Shown: positions 1 through 10,600 of the stretch, in pieces
Layout of the letters: each line of letters opens with the position of its first letter
Position numbering within the stretch: position 1 is the stretch's first letter
Source: Scortum barcoo
Taxonomy: Eukaryota > Chordata > Actinopteri > Centrarchiformes > Terapontidae
DNA length: 64,000 nt
Direction: 5' to 3'
Assembly: GCA_023238725.1 (NCBI GenBank)
Contig: CM041531.1
Coordinates: 5,852,354-5,916,353, forward strand
The notes under the pieces: generated by a model
Databases searched by the model: none
Seen by the model: the letters and a program-made list of their open reading frames with translations, nothing else
What the model was told of the DNA's origin: nothing
Position numbers and translations under genes: made by a program

Positions 1-4
1 ACTG

Positions 5-25
5 TGCGCTGTCCGTGGTGCTGAA
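5..25 (-). promoter_or_regulatory. RE1/NRSE element (REST/NRSF binding site)
   Basis: On the minus strand this reads TTCAGCACCACGGACAGCG followed by CA. That agrees with the canonical 21-bp RE1 at 20 positions (last base A instead of C), with both half sites (CAGCACC and GGACAG) intact at the canonical spacing. REST silences neuronal genes outside neurons. The site lies about 855 bp upstream of the slc6a5 ATG. Binding is inferred, not shown. Confidence 0.8.
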
Positions 26-299
26 ACACTTTCTTCACTTTATTCTCACTGTATGTTTTACCACACGAAAGCTTTTAATTTTGTCTGTTTAAAACTTTAA
101 ATGGGGAAGAAAAGTTTATTTCTAGCTCGTTCCTCTTTTCCGAAATGTTTCATTTATTCGTTTTCTTTTTTTAAAAAAAGAAGTGATTCCTGCCAGGCAC
201 GCATTTCTCTCTCTCTTTCTAATTAACAAAACTAAGCATTAATCAATCAACTGTTTTTTTTTTCTTTTTAACCCCCTCCTTTTTTTTAGAATTAGGAGT

Positions 300-560
300 T
301 TTTTCCGGTTGCTTTCCCACCCCCCCTCCTCCCTTAAAGCCAAATTTCAGGGAGTCATTTGTAATTCCGCCGCCCCGGGTCCGCTCGCTGCTGTAACGCC
401 GGTGATCTCGCATGCCTGCCGGGGAGAGCGGAGCCACCGAGAGACCCGCAGCAGCTTGTCTATTGCCCATAAAAATCAGTGGATGTGTGCGGCTGAATGA
501 ATGACATGAGGGGGAAATGGGCCGTAAAATTAAAGAATCTTGCAGAAAGCGAGAACTGGA
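300..560 (+). promoter_or_regulatory. Possible slc6a5 promoter region with TATA-like box
   Basis: A GC-richer, CpG-containing stretch (about 365-450) is followed by a TATA-like CATAAAAA at about 468-475. A start site near 500 would fit, giving a 5' UTR of about 370 nt that includes a (CA)n array. However, an acceptor-like sequence at 866-867 suggests that the 5' leader could instead be spliced from an exon left of the window. No direct evidence for a start site. Confidence 0.3.
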
Positions 561-590
561 GAAGCAAAGCAACCCCCTCCCTCCCCACCC

Positions 591-591
<1 letters not shown>

Positions 592-643
<52 letters not shown>

Positions 644-648
644 CTCCT

Positions 649-680
<32 letters not shown>
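592..680. repeat. Compound (CA)n microsatellite
   Basis: Near-perfect CA dinucleotides from about 592 to 640 and 652 to 680, separated by a short CTCCTCCTCCT interruption. Lies in the leader or proximal promoter of slc6a5. Confidence 0.97.
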
Positions 681-682
<2 letters not shown>

Positions 683-867
683 CCTTTAGACTGTGAGCTG
701 AAACTACAGAGCAGCCCGAACATGCTGCAGAAAGAAAGAAAAAAGCCTTTGCAGAAGCAGATTTTTTTTAGTCTCACAGCGGAGATGGGCTGCAGCAGTC
801 CCCCGACCCCCCCGACCCCCCCGCGCCGCCTCTTGTCTCTCTGATCTGTCTCCGTCCGTCTCTCCAG

Positions 868-1345
868 GATTTCTCCGACATGGCCAAGCAGCCGCCGCCC
901 GGCGCTCCGGCCGGCTACATCCCGACGCAGCAGCCGGACGGAGCTGCGGGACTTACAGCAAGCAAACCGGACAACGCGGCCGCGCTCCCCCCTGCAGCGC
1001 AGCCCTGCGCCCCCACCACCACCCGGCGCCCGCTCCCCCCTGCAACGAGAGCAAAACTTTTTGCCCCGCGGAAAATAAACCGGGAGACCCGGACAGCAAT
1101 AAAGCCTATGGGACGTTTAAAAGCCCCCCGCCGGCGGCCCCCGGAGCCGTGGCCGCCAACTCGGCCTACAGGAAGGACTCGGCCGGCTCGGCTTCCCGCG
1201 GGGGGCTGCCGCCCCGTACGGAGACCCGCTCCGGGCCGCCGCGGAGCAGAACAACACGGCGGGCAACTGGACGGCCATGAGCCAGACCACCATCATACTG
1301 GGAACAGATGGAAACACGTCTGTGCAGCCCGGCGCCGTGACGGGG
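868..1345 (+). CDS. slc6a5: slc6a5 coding exon 1: cytoplasmic N-tail, apparently frameshifted twice
   Basis: GC-rich exon encoding the Pro/Ala-rich cytoplasmic tail. From the ATG at 880 the first frame gives MAKQPPPGAPAGYIPTQQ. From about 1038 a second frame gives CNESKTFCPAENKPGD and AYGTFKSPPP. From about 1202 a third frame gives GNWTAMSQTTIILGTDGNTS, which resembles the conserved end of the mammalian GlyT2 N-tail, and runs in phase 0 into the donor GTAAGT at 1346. Each shift equals one missing base. The first falls somewhere between about 987 and 1040, where there are C5 and C6 runs; the second falls at the G6 run 1200-1205. A TTTCTCTCCAG-like acceptor ends at 867, and 868-879 reads D-F-S-D in frame with the ATG. 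Confidence 0.85.
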
Positions 1346-2103
1346 GTAAGTCAGCCAAATGAACCGGAGAGAGCGGAGGGAGGCTTTGGGGGTGAGGGGG
1401 AGATGGGAGGGTGAGGGGTAAGGTGGGGAGGGGGTGAGGGGCGGCTTGAGGCAGCTGCGGTTTGGATGTTGATCAGAAAGCTGAGAGGATCAGAGCTGAT
1501 GATGGAGTGATGATGTGATGATTGGGGGGGGGGGGTTCAGACCATTTAAAGGTGTCAGTTTGCAGAAACCGGTTAAAAAAAGTGTTCAGCAGTGGTCCGA
1601 CAACTTCCGAGGCTTCATCGTGGGGTCAGAGTGGTTTATTATTCAGGTGTTTAAAGAGGAACTATTATTTAAAGATTAAAATAAAAGACAGTGAGTGAGT
1701 TATTTGTCTTCTCTGCTGGTTAGATCCCCACAGATCCGCAGACTGCTCAGTGAAATGTGCAGCAGCATCCTGAGCCATTTGGCGTCCCTGTGCTGATCCC
1801 CTCTGCAGCAATCTGCTTTCAAACAATCAGCGTGATCAGCTGTCAGAGGGAACATCAGAACCAAACTGTGTGTCTTTATAGATGATAACAATCGATTCCA
1901 GGTGATTTGATTGGTTTGATTTTTTTTTTTTATAATGTTAACACCACTGATGATAAAGAGGATTAAATCACAATCTCGCGGTATTTTCGGTGTTTCCTGT
2001 TCTCGGCACACACACTTGGTACGGCCCAGGAGTCCAGGTGGAGTCTGTAATACAGGAGACTGCGGACTGTTTCCAATCCCCGCGAGGGAACCCCCCCTCC
2101 TCT

Positions 2104-2141
<38 letters not shown>

Positions 2142-3177
2142 CATACACACGCACACACTCACACACACATTCCCATGCATGCTGCTGTTTCTGCCTCTGA
2201 ATCTTCATGATATTTCTCAGATGGAGATTTTGTGCGGGTCCTGCGGTGCAGCTGTAATTACGTCTCTGTTAGTGTTTCCTGCCTCAGTATTAAATGTTTT
2301 GAATATTTTTTATCTTCGCATCTGAGATTTAAGACGCAATTTTAGTAATTTCAAGCTGTTTGGTGACATTATGGCTTTCTGAAGCAGGTGCTGAACGAAA
2401 TGAACATTAATAAATCCATTAACAGCTTATTTATTGAGCTAAATAATCATCTGATGGGATCTATTTGTATTTTTAAATGAAGAAAATTTAAGTTTCTATT
2501 AAAAAAAGAGATTTGTTGGTGGCTGCTGGTTGAAGACAATCGGTCACATATTTATTTGTGACATTAAATCTTCATTATCATCATGCTTTTATTTCATCTA
2601 ACGGTTGGATTTGGTGTGACTAAGCTGGAGGGTTTTTATTAAACTTTAGAGAGTGAATAAAACGCTTTCTTCCTCTCAGGTTGACGATGATGACGAGGGG
2701 GGAGATGAGAATAAGGCCAGAGGAAACTGGTCCAATAAACTGGATTTTATTCTGTCCATGGTCGGATATGCGGTGGGACTGGGGAACGTGTGGAGGTTCC
2801 CTTATCTTGCCTTCCAAAATGGTGGAGGTAAGAGTAAGAAGAGCCCATTGATTATTCATTTTATTTTGAATCATGAACAAAAAAAAATAAGCTCAGAAAA
2901 TCTTATTCAGACTCATTTAAAGTTTAAATGATTTCTTATGGCCTTTAATTAGATGTTTATTCCAATCTGTCTCCCACTTACTGGAGGCCTTTAGGACGAA
3001 AAAAATGTTAAAAAAAATGCTAAAAAAATCTTATAGAGCCGAGATTATTATTATTTTTTTTTTAGTGGGAAAAAAACGAAAAAGAAATAAAAATAGGAAA
3101 CAGGAAAAAAACTAAAATAATGAAGCCTATTTATATTAATAATAGAGTAAGTATTAGTATTAAACGAAACATCATGC

Positions 3178-3214
<37 letters not shown>

Positions 3215-3276
3215 TACATATAAGTGATGATTTTTGTTCATTAATCACTGTGATGATGATCCATAATGTTTTTTTT

Positions 3277-3324
<48 letters not shown>

Positions 3325-3941
3325 CAGATTTAGATAGTCTAAATGTGTCTTCATCCCCATTTCATTCTCACAAAGTGTGACACTTTGAAGCTGCTCTCTG
3401 TAGCTCTGCCGTCTCGATCCCCCTTTGTTTTTTCTTTTTTTCTTTTTTCTTTTTATTTTTGCAGGAGCGTTTTTGATCCCCTACCTGACAATGTTGGGCA
3501 TTGCGGGGATCCCCATCTTTTTGCTGGAGGTGTCCCTGGGCCAGTTTGCCAGCCAGGGGCCCGTGTCGGTGTGGAAGTGCATCCCGGCTCTGCAAGGTAA
3601 ACTGCCACAGCCGAGAGAGTGGAAAAAACAATACTCACAAAATAAAAAATGAAAAAAAAAACAACTCAATTTTTTTCATCATAATCATCATCACGAGTCC
3701 ACCACTTTTTCTTAAGAGTAATTTATATATTTCGTCTCGTTTATTTATTTTAGGTTGCGGGATTGCCATGTTGATAATATCTGTCTTGATAGCCATATAC
3801 TATAATATTATAATGTGCTGGACACTGTACTACCTGTTCGCTTCGTTGAAGGGCTCACTGCCATGGGCTAACTGTAGGAATGAGTGGAACACGGTGGAAT
3901 GTAAGGACAAAGACATGCTGCTGTTAGGTAAGACACACACC

Positions 3942-3992
<51 letters not shown>

Positions 3993-4570
3993 TTAAAGCA
4001 CCCCTCTCTCCACAATGCGCAATGCGTCATGACTCCCTCAGCTGAGGTGTCCTGCAGTATAATGAATCCTGACCTGTGATCTCTGCGGTGTTTTCTCTTC
4101 CTAAAGAAAAAATACTTTAAAATTCACTTTATCTGCTTCATACATTTCTTTTAAATCATAGAGGCCAATAATATATGAGGGAGGAAGGGGGTCCAAGTGT
4201 GACAAATATTTAACATATTTTCGATTCTTCTTTCCTATGATAATATCAGATTAATGTTTTATGCTTCAGAGCTGCAGCAGTCTGTCTTGGTGTGATATTT
4301 TAATGAAACTGTAGATAAAATCGTAGTTTCCACTGTGGGGAAATGTGTTGGGGGGGTGCACGGAGGCGTCTGATGTCGATCTGCGTCGAATAAATATCGA
4401 AATTCCCTTAATTTTCGTGCAATATTCGCCTCCAGCGATTCTGTGAATTCAGCACAAAAACTGCTTGCTTGACAAATTTACTGTACCGGCTGAGCTGCTG
4501 CAGTGCTGCGGTGAGCCCGACACTGACCCCTGCCGGCTGCCGTACGAAGCGCAGGCCCGTTCAGCGCTGT

Positions 4571-4617
<47 letters not shown>

Positions 4618-7600
4618 ATGATAGAGAAGGAAAATAACATAAAAGAGAAAAAATGGTAAAAAAATCTGTTAGAATATGGCTAATAAATCAGTTAATGACA
4701 ACAGAAACATTACAAGGTAACCCTAAAATGACAATTAAATGATTAATAATGTAATAAATAATGTTAATGATGTAACCTGTGATACATTAATATGTTCACA
4801 TCAAATGTGCACATGTAGTGGTGTGGACAGAATAATATAAACGCTGATTTAATTGGCATTTTAATAGTATAAACTACAACATGTGTGTCATTTTCCCATT
4901 TTTATGACAAAAAGATGTTAATCAATGTGGAAGTTTTTTAAGACAATATTTTGTGGTGCATGAGCATTCAGTGACATTGTGTTTAATATTTTCCACCCTA
5001 GTAACTTACAGAAAACTCCTTTTTTTTCTGCCTCTGAGTGGTTGAGTCATTGTTTGTAATAGACGCTATGCACAGAGTTATTCTCAGTTTTAGTATTTAT
5101 CTTGTCTCAAATGTCGAAAAAGAAATTTTGAGCACTATACGTGTTATCATTATTATTATATATATATATATATTAACACCACAAATTGAAAAATGTAAGT
5201 CTCCTATAAAAAAGCATACAAATCTAGCTGATGTGTCTGCATGAAAAATTGTGCAGTCGAAAGCAGAGCAGGTTTTCTTATCTTTCCTTTCTAAAAGTAT
5301 CTAAAATGAGGCACAGCTTCAGTGGGCTGTAATCATTTCTGCTCTTTGTGTCTGGCTGTGTATCAAAAAAACAAAAATCTGAATCTTGCACGGCTCTCGC
5401 AGCTCTCAGTGAGGATCCACACTGCAGCCTTCTGTCAGTCCTCCAAATCAGATCCATCTGTTCGCTCCCACTTTGCTCTCAGTGTGAAAGCCCGAGCAGA
5501 CAGTAAGCTCTGTCCCACAGCAGCACTCTGCCAGTCTCTCCCAGTTGACGTGTGTTGGTTTCTGATTGGAACAGACGGGTGCATCCTGCGGGACAGAAAC
5601 ATCACCTCCATCAAGAACTCCACTTTCTGTCTGTCCGCAAACGCTGTGGGAAACCTGACCAAACTGATAAACATGACTGTGGACGCCAACAAGACCTACG
5701 TCAGCCCCAGTGAGGAGTATTTCAAGTGAGTGTGGAAAAACTGCAAACAACAGGAGAATTTCAAGTTAAAAGAGATAAAAATTTAATCTATACTCTTTTG
5801 GTTGACTGCTCAGATTTTTAGTTTTTTATTTTATTTTAAATTTTACTACAACTACAACTACAAATATCATGTAAAATGCAAAAGAAATACAACAGTTACC
5901 TTCAATAAATGGGCAGCAGTCTTTGCAAATGAGACTGAATCTCTGCAAAAGAATAAAGAAAAATGAGACCTGATGTCTAAAAAGTCTTGAGTTAAGTTGA
6001 TTTGTGTTGGAAACCGGTTGAATTTTGCTGCCTTGGAATACTTAATAATATACGTACATGATAAAATGAAGAAAGCGCAGTCCACAGATTTATATTTGAT
6101 CTTCTTAATTATCCATCTTTTTCATCAAGCTGAGTTTTCTGTTTGAATCACACCTGCAGGTACAATGTGTTGCACATCTCTAAAGGAATTGAATATCCAG
6201 GAGACATCCGCTGGCCTCTGGCAGGCTGTCTGTTCCTGGCCTGGCTCATCGTCTACGCCTCTTTAGCCAAAGGAATCAAGTCATCAGGAAAGGTGAGAAA
6301 ACACGCAAACCTCTGGTCTTTTCTGCTGTTTGCATCTTTGGCCAGCTGTAGAGGACAATCTGTGGGTGCCTTCAAGTTTATATTAGCACATAGTCTTCCT
6401 TTCAGTGATGAGGGCCACACATATGATGAAATGTGACTTAGGAAGTGACCCCTCATGGTTAGCGTTTTAACTGAACACCCCTTGCTGTTGCCTGTATTGG
6501 GTTCTCAAAGCCTCATCCACTGTGGATCCACCTCTAAGTTAATAAAATGTCCACATTCTTATCTCTTAATTTGATCTTTTATACCTAATATATGAGGAAA
6601 AACTTCATTTGAATGTCTTTGAATGTCAGTTTTTGTTGTTAAATACAAACTTATTTATGAACGTTGTTACCGCAAATAGTTGAGTACATCAAAATAATTC
6701 TTTATTTAAGACGACCCCCTCACAAAAAAAGATAAAAAATCAGCTTAATGAAATTCAATATGCAGGTTTGACTTTTTAATTTGTAATTTTTTTTTTTGTA
6801 ATTTTATACTTTTGCTGGAGGGGAGGAGGAAAGAAAAGGTAACACAGGATTAAGTTGGTCTTCCTGCAACACTCAGAATAAGAAATTTGACATATTTGAT
6901 GTGGGCATTTAGCATTTCACACGGCTCTGATCGCACCTTGAATTTAAAGAGTAATATGACTGAATTCTTGTATAATGTGGCCCTCTACTGGACATAGATG
7001 TGACATACACTTTGCCAACATTTAGAGACTTCAGTTGGCACAGTTAAAATTGAGATTATTTATACTGCACCAAAAGATCTACCTAATACAGTGCAGCTAC
7101 ATAGGCCGCTCTTACTTGTGCATGCGCATTTAGCACATGGTGGAACCTCATATTTTCTTTGAAATCACAGTTTAAATGTGGGAAAATCAAACAAGGAGAC
7201 ACCTCTGCTGTGAGAAGGATTATGGAAATTTGATTGTTTCATGTATGACAAAGTTCCTGTTTGTTTGAATAAAGTGAAATCAGGAAATAATCCCTCATAA
7301 ATATGTTGTACAATCCCTCAATTTATGTGGGGTATTTTTGTCATAGCTAGATTAAACATATAATCTTAAAGATTTTCACTATCAGTCACCAAATGAGTCA
7401 ACCCAATGGTTATAGAGCCTGTGGCCCTCTGATAAAAGCCTGCAGCATTTAGAGTATCACGACCAGGCATTTGTAGAGACTTTCAAAGAAAAATCACAAG
7501 CGATGCACAGTTAGGATTTTAACAAGATTTTTAACACAACAGACTCACTCTTCAACTCATCTCTGCGTGAATCAGCATACTGATTTTCAAGTCTCTGCTA

Positions 7601-10600
7601 GTGTTATGTTTAAATTGTAACTATGACTAAACAGACAAAGAAAAGGTCGACAAGTAGAGACGATGAAACTTTAAAGTAAAACTGAAGTGAGGTAAAAAAA
7701 AACACACCTGCAATTACTGATTAATGCCATGGGTGCCGGGAAAGACAACAAAATAAAAATCTTCAGGATTATAACTTTAAGTTTATGCTTGATGCTCTAG
7801 TGACTGTGTAAAAAATTATGAGAACAGATTGTATGTAAAACAATGAAATGCACATCTGATATATTGCAGAAAGAGAGAAATAAAAGTAGATATAAAGATA
7901 AGTGAACAAATCTCCTTTAAGAACCACTGATTTCAGGTGAATTGCTTTCCTAAGTGAGTATTATTTAGTTATCATCTGTTTTCTGCTGTTCTTTCTGTTA
8001 CTCTCTTTCTCTCTCTCACTTTGCCTCATCTTGTCTCCTCTCTGATCAGGTTGTTTATTTCACTGCCACATTTCCTTACGTGGTGCTGGTCATCCTGCTG
8101 ATCAGAGGAGTGACCCTCCCCGGTGCCTTTGACGGCATCCTCTACTTTATCACACCAAAGTGGGAGAAACTGAATGATGCAAAGGTAGACCTGACGCCCG
8201 CTCGCTTCATGTTTTTAATGGTTTGCACTGTCAGTCCTCTCCTGTTTCTTACCCGCAGCTCTTTCTGCGTCCTCCTCTGTCAGGTGTGGAAAGATGCAGC
8301 CACTCAGATCTTCTTCTCTCTGTCGGCTGCTTGGGGAGGCCTCATCACGCTCTCCTCCTACAATAAGTTCCACAATAACTGCTACAGGTAAACACACAAA
8401 AGGTAAACCATGCTTCTGGCAGACAAATTCAAACTGTCCAAAGACACATGACACTGTATCTGTCTGATAGAAATGTCAATAATAAATGGCACTCTTTTCA
8501 GCAAGCAGTTCAGTGTTTCTTCCATTTCCTCTCACTGAAGCATTCTTCCATTGCGCATAAAATATTTTTTATTTATTATACACTCCCTAAGTTCAAAGCA
8601 CTAAAAATGTGGACCCTTGTGTGACGCAATGATATTTTATTAATAATGATTAATGCATTTAAAGAAAACTGTAATAATTTTTTTTCCATGCAAACACAAC
8701 TTTGCAAATGAAGTTTGTTTTGTGTTTACATATGTAAAAAAAAATCCACACCCTTACAAGTCACTACATCACTTTTCTTTTTGACTTTACATGTGTGCAT
8801 GTGTGCACATATTATACAAACAAAAAGTGTCTTGCTACAAAAATACCTCCAAAGTAGACACCGGCTAAAATATTAACATGTCTCATATGACAGCCCTGCA
8901 TGAATATAAAATGCAAATGCAGAATAGTTTGCAATAAAAGATGCGGTTGTCTTTTTTTTCCCACTGGATTAACAAAAAAATAGAAACATTTTATAATATG
9001 AAGAATTACGCCCCCTTGTGTGCACCTTCTGTAAATGCCTAATACTTTTTTAAGGGCCCTCTAGTTGCAGAGAGTACTCATTCCTGCCACCAGGGGGCAC
9101 CATTGTATCTCTTATCTGATTACGCCACACATGATAGTGATATCCTGTATCAAAGAAAAGAGCATCATCATATCATATATCACTTGTTATCTGAAGCATA
9201 TTTTGAATATTTCTGCACGATTTACACCACTCAAGCAGATATTTGCTTATTCAGCCTCTGTTCTCTCTTTCCTCTCTCTCCCTGCAGGGATACTATTATT
9301 GTGACATGTACAAACAGTGCCACCAGTATATTTGCCGGGTTTGTCATCTTCTCAGTCATTGGTTTCATGGCACATGAGTTGAAAGTGCCGATAGAGAAGG
9401 TGGCAGATGAAGGTAAGATACCAGACCAGCAGGCAGCAGCAGCAGGCCGGCGCTGCTCACTGAAACACACCTGAACACGTTGAATCTGTTTATCTGCTGT
9501 GGAGGTGTTGTGTGCATCCTCATTTAAACATGTGTGTGTGTGTGTGTGTGTGTGTCTGTGTGTGTGTGTGTCAGGTCCAGGCATAGCGTTCGTGGTGTAT
9601 CCAGAGGCTCTGACTAGACTTCCCCTGTCTCCTTTCTGGGCGATCATCTTCTTCCTCATGCTCCTGACTCTTGGTCTGGATACCATGGTAACCACTGCTC
9701 TTTTGTGTGTGTGTGTGTGTGTGTAGCTGTATATCCATACTTATGTGACTTATATGCCCTCATAAAAAACATGAGGAAAATCTTACAGTTCTTCGCCTCT
9801 GTAAGTGTTAAGTTTAAAGACACAATCTCATTTAGCCTAATTTAGTGTGAAGTATGAAAGCAGATGACACTGAAAACTCGAAAAATACTTTCAGCAACTC
9901 TTTTTTATTTACATGTTGTGTCTTGTTAGCTGCCAGGCTAGCGACTAATCCATCTAAGACTGGCTTGAGTTTGTTCATGGTAGCTTGAAAACTCATTGTA
10001 AGGACAGGACTAATGCCGCATTATAGTCTCTGTGTCCAGTGGTCTTTTGTCAAGAAATAGCATTTTTGCAAACCCTACATGTTTGTCAATCCACAGTGTC
10101 TTCTTCCAGACATTAAAAGAACAATAATTGACATTTAGGTCAGTGTTGGAGGGTTTTTTGGATGGAGCTATAGTTTTAGTCTTTGCTCTAAGCAAGGCTA
10201 AACACCAACAGGACCTTCCTCTGTGGTGGATGCAGAGAGTTTAAAGTGACATCAGTCCTCTCATCTCAGTCTGGGCAAGACACAAAACAGTGTTTTTTCC
10301 TAAAATAGTGTTTTGTCTGGCCACTAGGGGGCAGAAGAACTCCACAACGCCTCCCCAAAGCTAAAACCCACATTTACACATCCATAAGTCTCAGAGCAAC
10401 ACTATCATCCCACTGCAGTTGATTTTCTGCAGGTGCTTCAGGTTCTTCAGGTGCTGTACAGTTAATCTACAATGAGTTTATCAGGACATTTTTGCTAAAA
10501 CCACTTACCTGCTGCTGCGGAAAGTGAAGATGATGAGAGCACTGAGCCTGAACCAACCAATCAGTGGGCTGCTAAAGCAAAACAATGAGCTAACAGGGAC

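Larger units (their letters stand above)
3928..5574 (+). other. slc6a5: slc6a5 intron 4
   Basis: Holds (CA)n at 3944-3990, (CT)n at 4572-4614 and a short (TA)n near 5158-5173. No exon recognised between. Confidence 0.9.

Noticed and set aside
243..844. Open frames on both strands rich in VCVCVC or HTHTHT
   Set aside because: They are translations of the CA/GT microsatellite at 592-680, with no other coding signal.
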